64,000 nt of DNA from Neolewinella aquimaris (lineage in GTDB: Bacteria > Bacteroidota > Bacteroidia > Chitinophagales > Saprospiraceae), in the NCBI RefSeq assembly GCF_014197245.1, contig NZ_JACIFF010000005.1, positions 62,001-126,000 on the forward strand. Reading direction: 5' to 3'. Below are positions 16,599 to 25,500 of this stretch, piece by piece. Positions within the stretch are counted from its first letter, which is position 1. The number at the start of each line of letters is the position of its first letter. Made by a program: the position numbers and the translations under genes. The notes under the pieces are model-generated. The model searched no databases. It had not been told where the DNA came from and saw only the letters and a list, made by a program, of their open reading frames with translations.

Positions 16599-17510
16599 CT
16601 ATTGCTTGTCGGATTTCAGGAGGTACTCCTGGAACCGGGAGATTACGGGGGCGGGCAGTTCTTTGTCTGAATTCCACAGCCGGACCACCTCCGTGATGTT
16701 TTCGTTTCTGGAGGAGGAAAAGAGGGTGAGGCCAAACTCTTTGTCCTCCTTGTAGTAAGCCAGGCACAGTTCGGCGGCCGATATACCGGGCAGCTCGTTT
16801 TCCTGCAGAAATGCCTTTGCCCGACCCATGATCGAGAAGACGCCGAACCGGTAGTACCGGCGACCGGGCAGATCATCAGTAATGGTTTCCCGGAATCGTT
16901 TGCCGAGGTCGTCGCCAAACTGGATAGCGGTGTACACTTCCCGCAGCGGCTCGCCCTCGTAAATGTCGGCAAAGCTACCGGCCAGACCGAGGTGGCGCAC
17001 CTTGCCCTCCTCCTGAAGCTTTAGCAGCTGCGCTACAACATCCTCCTGGTTGGCCAGGGAAGAATCGATGCGGTGCAGCATGAAATTGTCGACGTAATCG
17101 GTACGTAGTTCCTTCAGGCTATTGTGGAGGCTGCTTACCAGTTGCTGGGGGTCGATACTGGTCGTGTAGGTGAACGCGTGGTGATGCTGGCTGCCGGATA
17201 CTTTGACTGCCGTAGAAAATAGTTTTTTGAGGGGGGCACGTACCAGGTTGAGGGCCGGCATCAGGGCAAAGGGGATTCGCCGCGGCGTGATGCCAAACTT
17301 GGTCGTGACGGTTACCGCGTCGCGGCGATCACGGATAAACTTACCGAGGAGCATCTCCGCGTGGCCGAAGCAGTACGCCGGGGCGGTATCGAAGTGGACC
17401 ACACCCTGGTCAAAAGCGGTTTCCAGGTTGCGGACAGCACCGCGTACGGTATTATTCCTCCCCAGAGAGGAGGTTCCGAAACCCAAATTGACTCGTTCGG
17501 CGGTGTACAT
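16599..17510 (-). CDS. Aldo/keto reductase
   Basis: A 303-residue NADPH-dependent TIM-barrel oxidoreductase. The catalytic tetrad is visible: Asp and Tyr in HFDTAPAYCFG, Lys in VTTKFG and His in NFMLHRID. The N-terminal block LGFGTSSLGR is standard. It follows lysS by about 27 bases and precedes the GMC-type oxidoreductase by 5, so it lies in a lysS-led minus-strand operon. I chose the ATG at 17510; a TTG at 17531 would add seven residues. Substrate unknown. Confidence 0.85.
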   Translation of the reverse strand: MYTAERVNLGFGTSSLGRNNTVRGAVRNLETAFDQGVVHFDTAPAYCFGHAEMLLGKFIRDRRDAVTVTTKFGITPRRIPFALMPALNLVRAPLKKLFSTAVKVSGSQHHHAFTYTTSIDPQQLVSSLHNSLKELRTDYVDNFMLHRIDSSLANQEDVVAQLLKLQEEGKVRHLGLAGSFADIYEGEPLREVYTAIQFGDDLGKRFRETITDDLPGRRYYRFGVFSIMGRAKAFLQENELPGISAAELCLAYYKEDKEFGLTLFSSSRNENITEVVRLWNSDKELPAPVISRFQEYLLKSDKQ

Positions 17511-17537
17511 AAGGTCAGCTAATCTATTCAACGGAGG

Positions 17538-19082
17538 CTAAACCTCTTTATTTTTTCCCGTGGAGCCCGGCTGTGGTTTCATTTGTGGAAAGAAGAGGAC
17601 CTCCTGGATCGACTTCTGCCCGGTAAGGAGCATAACGAGGCGGTCGATGCCGATACCGATACCGGCAGTGGGGGGCATCCCGTATTCCAGGGCACGGAGG
17701 AAGTCTTCGTCGGTGGCCATTGCTTCGTCGTCGCCGCGCCGGGCGAGTTCGACTTGCTCTTCGAAGCGGGCGCGCTGGTCGATGGGGTCGTTGAGCTCCG
17801 AGTAAGCATTGGCGATCTCCTTGCCGTTGACGATGAGTTCGAAGCGTTCTACCAGTCCCTCCTTGCTGCGGTGCTTCTTGGTCAGGGGCGACATTTCGAC
17901 GGGGTAGTCGGTGATAAAGGTGGGTTGGATCAGCTTGGCCTCGACGTGTTCACCGAAGATTTCGTCGACCAGCTTACCGCGACCCATCGTGTTGTCAACG
18001 TGGACGTGCAGGCGTTTGGCGATGGCGCGAAGTTCGGCTTCGTCGGCGCCGTCGATGTTTTCGCCGGTGTGCTCGCGGATGGCATCGGCCATGGTGAGGC
18101 GGCGATAGGGACCCCGGAAGTCGATCTCGTGGTCACCGGCCTTTACCTTGGTGGTGCCATTGACGGACTGTACTGCGTGCTCGAGTAGTTGCTCACAGGT
18201 GTCCATCATCCAGTTGTAGTCCTTATAGGCGACGTAGAACTCGACGGCGGTGAATTCCGGGTTGTGGGTACGGTCCATGCCCTCGTTGCGGAACATCTTG
18301 GCGAATTCGTAGACCCCGTCGAAGCCGGCCACGATGAGCCGCTTGAGGTAGAGCTCATTGGCGATGCGGAGGTACATGGGTACGTCCAGCGTATTGTGGT
18401 GGGTTTTGAAGGGGCGGGCGGCGGCGCCTCCGTGGATGGGCTGGAGAATCGGCGTTTCCACTTCCATCAGACCGAGATCGTCGAGGAACTGCCGCATCGA
18501 GGTGATGAGGCGGCTGCGCTTACGGAAAATCTCCTTGTACTGAGGATTGACGGTGAGGTCCACGTACCGCATCCGGTAGCGCAACTCGGGGTCCTTGAAC
18601 TCATCGTAGACGTGTCCTTCGTCGTCGCGCTTGGGGGAGGGTAGGGGGCGGAGTGACTTGCCCAGGAAGGTAAGTTCCTTGACGTGCACGCTAATCTCAC
18701 CGGTCCGTGTCTTAAAGACGAAGCCCTTTACGCCGATAAAGTCGCCCAGATCGAGGTACTTCTTGAAGAGGTCGTTGTATAGCGCTTTGTCTTCTCCGGG
18801 GGCGATGTCGTCGCGGCTTACGTAGAGCTGGATGCGCCCGCTGCTGTCCTGGAGGTTGGCGAAGGCGGCCTTGCCCATGATGCGTTGGGACATGATGCGT
18901 CCGGCCAGGGTGACTTCCTGGAGGTTAGTGACCTTACCTTCCTCGTCGGTTTCGACCTTGGCTAGAATATCGGCGGCCAGGTGAGTGACCGGGAACAGGG
19001 CGGCCGGAAAGGGGTCGATGCCGAGATCGCGGATTTTGGCGAGGTTTTCGCGCCGGGTCTTTTCCTGGTCGGTGAGTTCCAT
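17538..19082 (-). CDS. lysS: Lysyl-tRNA synthetase, class II
   Basis: A 514-residue class II synthetase that charges tRNA-Lys. The OB-fold anticodon-binding domain covers about 50-160 ([20 protein letters not shown]). The catalytic domain has motif 1 near [17 protein letters not shown], motif 2 in [15 protein letters not shown] and motif 3 in [15 protein letters not shown]. Length and block order are normal. The gene is preceded on its strand by a TACCTTCG promoter-like element and followed closely by the two oxidoreductase genes. Confidence 0.97.
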   Translation of the reverse strand: MELTDQEKTRRENLAKIRDLGIDPFPAALFPVTHLAADILAKVETDEEGKVTNLQEVTLAGRIMSQRIMGKAAFANLQDSSGRIQLYVSRDDIAPGEDKALYNDLFKKYLDLGDFIGVKGFVFKTRTGEISVHVKELTFLGKSLRPLPSPKRDDEGHVYDEFKDPELRYRMRYVDLTVNPQYKEIFRKRSRLITSMRQFLDDLGLMEVETPILQPIHGGAAARPFKTHHNTLDVPMYLRIANELYLKRLIVAGFDGVYEFAKMFRNEGMDRTHNPEFTAVEFYVAYKDYNWMMDTCEQLLEHAVQSVNGTTKVKAGDHEIDFRGPYRRLTMADAIREHTGENIDGADEAELRAIAKRLHVHVDNTMGRGKLVDEIFGEHVEAKLIQPTFITDYPVEMSPLTKKHRSKEGLVERFELIVNGKEIANAYSELNDPIDQRARFEEQVELARRGDDEAMATDEDFLRALEYGMPPTAGIGIGIDRLVMLLTGQKSIQEVLFFPQMKPQPGSTGKNKEV

Positions 19083-19108
19083 TTGGGGTAGCGTTGGTTG
19101 AAGAGGGG

Positions 19109-19116
19109 CGAAGGTA
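19109..19116 (-). promoter_or_regulatory. Putative -7 promoter element of lysS
   Basis: TACCTTCG on the minus strand, 26 bases upstream of the lysS ATG, differs from TAnnTTTG at one position. Confidence 0.45.
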
Positions 19117-19149
19117 AGGCAGCGTGACGGCTGAAGCCGTCGCTACCAA

Positions 19150-19188
19150 TAAAAAAGCTTCTCTACCCCTGTGGGGTAGAGAAGCTTT
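19150..19188 (-). terminator. Rho-independent terminator after tatA
   Basis: A perfect 16-bp stem (arms 19154-19169 and 19173-19188) with a 3-base loop. Read on the minus strand it is followed by a run of six T, so it ends tatA transcription 25 bases past its stop. On the plus strand no T-run follows. Confidence 0.9.
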
Positions 19189-19213
19189 GGAGGCCAAAAT
19201 GGGGCCCGGTTTA

Positions 19214-19507
19214 CTAGTCGTTGTCGCGGGTAATGAAGGACTCTTCGCGTTCGCGACGGGCTTCGCGTTCGCGGAGCTCACGGAGTTCGCGGGCGTCCTT
19301 TTCGCGTTGTTCTTCTTCCTTCATTCCGTCCTTGAGTTCCTTTTCGAGGGAGCCCTTGGCGGTGTTGAATTCGCGGATGCCCTTACCGATGCCGCGCATG
19401 AGTTCGGGGATTTTCTTGCCACCAAAGAGGAGTAGAATAGCAAAGAAGACCAGGATCATCTCCGGGCCGATGGCGTTGAGGAAAAGTAGCGTGGTATTCA
19501 TCATCAT
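19214..19507 (-). CDS. tatA: Twin-arginine translocase subunit TatA/TatE family
   Basis: A 97-residue Tat pore component. It has a short N-terminal membrane helix (about 14-30, PEMILVFFAILLLFGG), the conserved hinge FGGKKIPELMRGIGKGIREF, an amphipathic helix and a highly charged Glu/Arg C-terminal tail. TatA oligomers form the passage for folded Tat substrates in the inner membrane. Three ATG codons in a row start the frame (19507, 19504, 19501), and I chose the first. A full-match promoter element lies 19 bases upstream and a strong terminator follows, so it is a single-gene unit; tatC is not in the window. Confidence 0.92.
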   Translation of the reverse strand: MMMNTTLLFLNAIGPEMILVFFAILLLFGGKKIPELMRGIGKGIREFNTAKGSLEKELKDGMKEEEQREKDARELRELREREARREREESFITRDND

Positions 19508-19525
19508 CGTAGTTGAAAGCGTCAC

Positions 19526-19533
19526 CAAAGATA
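19526..19533 (-). promoter_or_regulatory. Putative -7 promoter element of tatA
   Basis: TATCTTTG on the minus strand, 18 bases upstream of the first tatA ATG, is a full match to TAnnTTTG and identical to the elements before rimP and gldE. Confidence 0.55.
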
Positions 19534-19643
19534 ACGCAAGTTGATAGATAACGTACCGTCCCCCGCCGGAGTTGCCCTAATGTGGTCACTTTAGTCGCCA
19601 CGGTAACCCAAAGTTACGCCCGGCCTGACCGCTTACGTCCGAT

Positions 19644-20675
19644 TTATTCTCCGAAATGGTTCCAGCCCTGCGCCTTAATGGGGTGAATATTTCCGCCCTT
19701 GGTGTGGAGTTTTACGCCGTCTTCCTTCGCGACGATTTCGCCGGCGATGTAGAGGTCGGGGAGGAAGCGAATCTTCTCCGTATCCTTAGGGTCGATGGTA
19801 AAAAGAAGCTCATAATCTTCTCCTCCAGACAGCGCCGTGGTGATGGGGTCGAGGTTGAATTCAAGGGCCTGCAGCTGGGCGTCGTTGTGGATCGGCACGC
19901 CGCTTTCCTCGATGATGGCACCTACGCCGGAGGCTTTGCAGATGTGGAAGATCTCGCTGGCCAGTCCGTCGCTGATGTCGATCATGGAAGTGGGTACGAT
20001 GCCCTCTTTAGCGAAAGTGTCGACCATGTCGGTTCGGGCTTCGGGCCGCAGCTGTCGCTGCAGGAGGTAGGGGGCGTGTTCGCCCATTTTGGGCTGCATC
20101 TCGGGGTTGTCCTTAAAGACGGCCTTCTCCCGCTCGAGGAGTTGGAGGCCCAGGTAGGCGGCGCCGAGGTTGCCGGTAATGCAAATGAGGTCGCCTACTT
20201 TGGCCCCGCTTCGCCGGGTGATGCGGCCGGCCGGCGCGCGCCCGATGGCGGTGATGCTGATGATGAGGCCCTTGTTGGAGCTGGTGGTATCGCCACCCAC
20301 GAGGTCGACGCCGTAAGTTTTGCACGCGGCCGCAATGCCAGCGTAAAGCTCATCGAGGGCTTCCACCGAAAAGCGGTTGCTCAGGGCGATGCTCACGGTG
20401 ATCTGCTCCGGGCGGGCGTTCATCGCGGCGATGTCCGACAGGTTGACCACTACGGCTTTGTACCCCAGGTGCTTCAACGGCGTATAGGTAAAGTCGAAGT
20501 GGATGCCCTCGACCAGCATATCGGTACTGATGACGATCTGCTCGTCGCCTCCCGCGATGATGGCCGCGTCGTCGCCTACGCCCAGGATGGTCGTTTGCTG
20601 TTTGTTGACAAAATTTTCGGTGAGGTGATCGATGAGGCCGAATTCGCCGAGGGTGTTTACGTCGGTACGCTGCAT
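19644..20675 (-). CDS. thiL: Thiamine-monophosphate kinase ThiL
   Basis: A 343-residue kinase that phosphorylates thiamine phosphate to the cofactor thiamine diphosphate. The N-terminal block GEFGLIDHL, the ATP/Mg site GVGDDAAII, VISTDMLVEGIHFDF, NLSDIAAMNARP and DLVGGDTT are all family hallmarks. The C-terminal half has MIDISDGLASE and SGGEDYELLF. Length is normal. It is followed on its strand by tatA after about 110 bases that include the tatA promoter, so the two are probably separate units. No TPP riboswitch is visible upstream; the 5' side is the palindrome array. Confidence 0.95.
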   Translation of the reverse strand: MQRTDVNTLGEFGLIDHLTENFVNKQQTTILGVGDDAAIIAGGDEQIVISTDMLVEGIHFDFTYTPLKHLGYKAVVVNLSDIAAMNARPEQITVSIALSNRFSVEALDELYAGIAAACKTYGVDLVGGDTTSSNKGLIISITAIGRAPAGRITRRSGAKVGDLICITGNLGAAYLGLQLLEREKAVFKDNPEMQPKMGEHAPYLLQRQLRPEARTDMVDTFAKEGIVPTSMIDISDGLASEIFHICKASGVGAIIEESGVPIHNDAQLQALEFNLDPITTALSGGEDYELLFTIDPKDTEKIRFLPDLYIAGEIVAKEDGVKLHTKGGNIHPIKAQGWNHFGE

Positions 20676-20744
20676 AGTTGGTTGGGTTTAAACCACGGAG
20701 GTATTTAGGGGAAGGTATGCCGAGGCGCAAAGTTTATTAGGCCG

Positions 20745-21278
20745 GTCGTCGGCCGACCGAGGCACGAGGCTCATCCGCCGACTTGCTGGTGGGATTTTTT
20801 GGTGGTTGGTTGCGGTGGTGTTTATCCGGGGCCCGACTCGGCGGACGAGCTTAGGCTCGGCCGCCGAGGGGCCGGTCGTCGGCCGACCGAGGCACGAGGC
20901 TCGTCCGCCGACTGGCTGGCGGGTTTTCCTGGTGATTGGTTGCGATGGTGTTTATCCGGGGCCCGACTCGGCGGACGAGCTAGGGCTCGGCCGACGAGGG
21001 GCTGGCGAGGGGCCGGTCGTCGGCCGACCGAGGCACGAGGTTCGTCCGCCGACTGGCTGATGGGTTTTTTGGTGGTTGGTTGCGGTGGTGTTTATCCGGG
21101 CCCGACTCGGCGGACGAGCTTAGGCTCGGCCGACGAGGGGCCGATGGGGGGCCGGTCGTCGGCCGACCGAGGCACGAGGCTCGTCCGCCGACTTGCTAGT
21201 GGGTTTTTCTTAGTGGTGGGCTGCGATGGTGTTTATCCGGGCCCGACTCGGCGGACGAGCTTAGGCTCGGCCGACGAG
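20745..21278. repeat. BIME-like tandem array of alternating inverted palindromes (4 x about 130-150 bp)
   Basis: The 700-bp gene-free stretch between thiL and moxR holds four tandem units. Each has an a-element of 38 bp (20745-20782, 20875-20912, 21016-21053, 21155-21192; begins GTCGTCGGCCGACC, ends TCGTCCGCCGAC) and a b-element of 32 bp (20837-20868, 20967-20998, 21106-21137, 21247-21278; begins CTCGGCGGACGAGC). The b-element resembles the reverse complement of the a-element, so each b-a pair forms a long stem. The a-to-b spacer is T/G-rich with a GTTTATCCGGG word. Unit starts are spaced 130, 141 and 139 bp, and a shortened fifth start appears at about 21302. This is the organisation of REP/BIME elements. 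Confidence 0.85.
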
Positions 21279-21375
21279 GGGCCGACGAGGGGTCGATGGG
21301 GGGCCGGCGATGTTCCGCTTTCTCTATTTACCTTGCACCCGCGACCCCGCCCTTAACGTAATTCCCCAACCCCGT

Positions 21376-22368
21376 ATGGCCAGCGTAGATATAGAAACCC
21401 TCAACCAGCAGATCCGCGTAGACAGCGAAGTCGTCGAGCGCATCCGCCAGGAAACCGCAAAGGTGATCGTAGGGCAGGAAAATATGGTCGACCGCCTGTT
21501 GCTCGGCCTGCTGAGCCGCGGCCACATCCTGCTGGAGGGCCTGCCCGGGCTCGCCAAGACACTGGCGATCAAGACGCTGAGCCAAACCATCAGTGCCGAC
21601 TTTAGCCGCATCCAGTTCACTCCCGACTTGCTGCCGGCCGACATCGTGGGTACGATGATCTACAACCCGACGCTGAACGATTTCAGCGTGCGGAAGGGGC
21701 CGGTTTTTGCCAACTTCGTACTGGCCGACGAGATCAACCGGGCACCCGCAAAGGTGCAGTCGGCCCTCCTGGAGGCCATGCAGGAACGGCAGGTGACGAT
21801 CGGTACCGAGACCTTCGCGCTGGAAGAGCCCTTTCTCGTCCTGGCAACCCAGAACCCGATCGACCAGGAAGGCACTTACACCCTGCCGGAGGCGCAGACC
21901 GACCGCTTTATGCTGAAGGTCAACATCGGCTACCCCACCCGAGAGGACGAGCGCGAGATCATCCGCCGCAACCTGGGCAAGGGCTTCGCGACGATCAACC
22001 CCGTTGCTACTCCGGCCGACATCATGCGGGCGCGGGAATCGGTACGCAAAATCTACATGGACGACAAGATCGAGCGCTACATCATCGACATTGTCTTCGC
22101 CACCCGCGAGCCGGAAGCATACCGACTTGGCGATCTGAAGCCCCTGATCAACTACGGCGGCAGTCCGCGCGCCAGCATCAACCTCGCCCTTGCCGCCAAG
22201 GCCCAGGCCTTCATCGAACGCCGGGGGTACGTGACGCCGGAAGACGTGCGCTCGGTATGCGAAGACGTACTGCGCCACCGCATCGGACTAACCTACGAGG
22301 CGGAAGCGGAGAATATCCGGCAGGAGGATATTATCGAGCGGGTGCTGAATGTGGTGGAGGTGCCGTAA
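21376..22368 (+). CDS. moxR: MoxR family AAA ATPase
   Basis: A 330-residue AAA+ ATPase. Walker A is LEGLPGLAKT (about 53-62), Walker B is FVLADEINRA, sensor 1 is LATQNP, and the MoxR block EGTYTLPEAQTDRFM follows. The C-terminal lid contains GGSPRASINL with the sensor 2 Arg. MoxR proteins act as chaperones that activate partners, often with a von Willebrand A-domain (DUF58) protein and BatA-type partners. None follows here: the next 166 bases are repeats and the next gene is on the other strand, so this copy is orphaned from its usual cluster. The ATG at 21376 is chosen because the family N-terminus starts there. Confidence 0.92.
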   Translation: MASVDIETLNQQIRVDSEVVERIRQETAKVIVGQENMVDRLLLGLLSRGHILLEGLPGLAKTLAIKTLSQTISADFSRIQFTPDLLPADIVGTMIYNPTLNDFSVRKGPVFANFVLADEINRAPAKVQSALLEAMQERQVTIGTETFALEEPFLVLATQNPIDQEGTYTLPEAQTDRFMLKVNIGYPTREDEREIIRRNLGKGFATINPVATPADIMRARESVRKIYMDDKIERYIIDIVFATREPEAYRLGDLKPLINYGGSPRASINLALAAKAQAFIERRGYVTPEDVRSVCEDVLRHRIGLTYEAEAENIRQEDIIERVLNVVEVP

Positions 22369-22490
22369 GGATTTACAATTTACAATGTAAAATTTACCAT
22401 TTATAATTTGCGGGGATGCTCGCTACGCTCGTGCTTGCGGGGATGCTCGCTACGCTCGTATTGTGGGGATGCTCGCTACGCTCGTATTGT
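22369..22490. repeat. AT-rich word plus three tandem GCTCGCTACGCTCG repeats after moxR
   Basis: Directly after the moxR stop, 22369-22410 is AT-rich (ATTTACAATTTACAATG and TTTACCATTTATAATTTG). Then three copies of a 26-27-bp unit beginning GGGGATGCTCGCTACGCTCG start at 22412, 22439 and 22465. Related GAGCGCAGCGAGC and GAGCGAAGCGAC words occur at 13572 and about 1622. Confidence 0.8.
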
Positions 22491-22534
22491 GGGAGTTGGC
22501 TTGTAGGCTAAGTTACCTCCGGTCCGAGACTGGG

Positions 22535-25500
22535 TTACTTTATGATCTTTGCGGTAAATAGCGCGTCGGCCTTGCGCAGCATCACCGTGTACATGCCGGG
22601 GACGACTTGCGTGACATCGACCTCGTGGTGTCCTTCGGTGCCCTTTACGTCCACTTCGTGGCTCAATATCTCCCTGCCCGTGATATCCAGAATAATTAAG
22701 GTGTACATACCCGTGGAAATGTCGTTCGTTTCGATGTGAAGGGCATTTGCCATGGGGATGGGATAGAAGCCCGGTTTCGGCTTTGCGACCAGTTCGTTCC
22801 TCGTGGAGGTGGTTTCGTCGCAGACTCCGTCGTTATCCGCGTCGGGGAAAGTGATGGTGGCGGTGGTCGATACGGAATTGCAGCCCGCTGCGTTTTGGAC
22901 GACCACTCCGTAAGTGCCGGCTTCGAGGCCGGTTTTTTTGTTGGCTTCCGCGAAGGTCAGGCCGTTGTCGAAACTGTAGCGGTCGTCGGCATTTTGTACG
23001 GCTACTTCGATGGCCCCCGTGGTTCCGCAGGTGAGGATTTGAGTGGCGGTCAGCTGGGGTAGAAAAGTATTTTCGACGGTCACTGCAACGGATGCGGATG
23101 ACTGATTTCCAGCATTGTCAACCACGGTTAGGGTCAGCGACTGGCTGCCGATATCGCACCAGCTAAAGTCGGTTTGGTCCAGGACATAGGATGCGATTCC
23201 GCAGGGGTCTTCGGCTCCGCTGTAGACATCCATCGGCTCGATGCTGGCCCGACCGGCCGCGTTCAGCGCGATGACAAACATGTCCTCCTGACTTTTGATG
23301 CGGGGCTGCTCCTTGTCCTCGACCGTCACCTGTACTTCGGTCGATGCTACGTTGCCATTTTCGTCGGTAACCGTGAATGTGGCCGTATTCGTCCCCAGAT
23401 CCTCGCAGGAGAAGGTGGATTTACTGAGATGAAGGACCAAATCTTCCCGGGCAGTACACTTGTCGTAGCTTCCGTTGTCCACATTGGCCGGATTGATGGA
23501 GGCCCGACCGGAAGTATCCAGTTGAATGGTGACGTTTTTGGCGAAAACAAGGGGTGGGACGGTTTCCGGCATCGGTTGGTTATAAAATCGCACACCCAGG
23601 GGTTGCGATCCCGTAAACTTCGCGCCACATAGATTATCGAAAAAGCCGGATCCCCGGATCCCGCCATTGCCGTAGCCCTGAATATTGTGGAAGTCAGCAA
23701 AATTCTGAATAATGCCGTCGCACAGGATAATAGACCCGAAACCGTCACTGTCGTGATTCATGTTAATTGAGCCATAGTTATCAATGGTCCCTGTAAAGCT
23801 GTTGTCGATGACGCTGTAATTGTCGATGGTGCCCATATTCACGATGGTACTCGAAATAAGTACGGGAGCATTGATTCGGTAGGTAACCCCCGCCGCAATG
23901 GTGAGGGGCGCACTTATGGTGGTGTCGGTATTTACGTAGCACGTCTGTACGCTTTCGTCCCACTGCCCGCCCAGGCGTTGCTTGCACATTGAGGCATCCT
24001 CGCTTTCTTCGCAGTCCAGCAACTTTCCCGGGGACGGGACGGCGCCTGCATATGCTCCACAGTTGTTAATTGTCCCTTTCACCTCTCCCGCATTATTGAC
24101 GATGCCATAGCTGCTGAGGAGCCCGGTGATGTTTAGCGTTACTTCCTCCCCTACTTTGAGGGTGCGATCCTCCTGAAGCCAGAAGTTGTCAAGGGTGCAT
24201 GCGTTGGAAACCCATTGGCCATTCAGGTAATCTTCGCATACGATCCTGCCGCCATCCGTATTGGCAGGGCCGAGTAGGTAGCCCGGAATAACTTCATTAA
24301 CCGTGGTTTGCTTCCCCCCGAGCCCCTGCCCGTAGGATCCTACGGGATTGTATATCTCACCCGCATTCACCGTGGTACCCAAATTAAAGAACTGGCCGGT
24401 ACTGTTTATAATTCCGGTATTCTTCAGGGTGCCGCCGGTATTAACAATGAGCCTGCCATTATTTATTATGGTTCCATTATTCTCAAACGTAGTCCCTTTA
24501 TTGATGGTGACCGTCCTGCCCCGCGGTATGGTGATCACGGTTCCCGCCGTCACGGTCAATCCGCCTAAACTGACCAGGGTGTAATTTTCGTTTAGGGTGG
24601 AATCGACATCCCAGACGATGGCCGCATTCGGACCGCAAAAGGCGGTAGGCAGCGGGGGGATACTAGACCGGCCCTTCACCGTATAGTGCTGTTTTTCCAA
24701 AGGCGTGCAGCGAAGACTATAGTCAAGGATTTCCTGTTTCAGCTCAGCGGGAAGGTTGTAAGCTCCCGCCGATCCTCCCGGAACGCCGGATACGAAGTTC
24801 CACGATGTATTACAGATCACATCGGCGCCGTACTCCGCGTCGCCGTCCGCTCCGGCGCACCACAGGTCACCGCCGTCCTGCCCCCATTTTTCCAGCTCGT
24901 CGTCAACAACGCCACCGTTGTAGCAGCCCAGTCCGTACCGGGTCTGGTTGACGTAAATTTCGTCGATGCCTAAGCCGTCTCCAGGTTTCGGATTCTGATT
25001 CTGGACCAGCAGGTGGGTGTACTCCTGCGGCATGGCCCGCATGATGGTTTTGACCTGGTAAAACGCGTCGCCCAGGCCCGAGCATCCGGCCGGGTGCGCG
25101 ACGGCCCCCATCAGGTAGCCTCCGTTGTAGAGGGTTACGGAAATGTCGCTTTCTGAAGCTCCGCCGGTAAGCAGGCTATGGTGACAGTCGATCGCTACGG
25201 TAAGATCGACCAGCTTGTTGTGTGGAAAATTTCGCTTGATGATGCGGTAGATCAGTCCCTCACCCGGGAAGTCCATCACCATCGTACCCACCGAAGCATT
25301 ATCAAATTCGTTGAGGGCGTGGAAAGCATCCTTGTTGACGTAGCTCGCTACATCGGCCGGTACGGGTATGGCCGGGGTCAGGAGGTTGATGCCGTTCGTC
25401 CAGTTCTGTACCCAGTTCCCCGCGCCGATGCTTCCCCGGGCACTTTTGATGTAATTAATTACGTGATTTCCCAGCGTGGCGGCACTTTCCGTGTAGTTGT

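Noticed and set aside
19656-20708. 350-codon open frame antisense to thiL
   Set aside because: thiL motifs are unambiguous; the antisense product is Gly/Val/Asp-rich shadow sequence.
20799-21356. 185-codon open frame across the palindrome array
   Set aside because: Its protein is just the translated tandem repeat (Gly/Arg/Ala-rich, repeating about every 45 residues) and it runs into the moxR start in another frame; no protein features.
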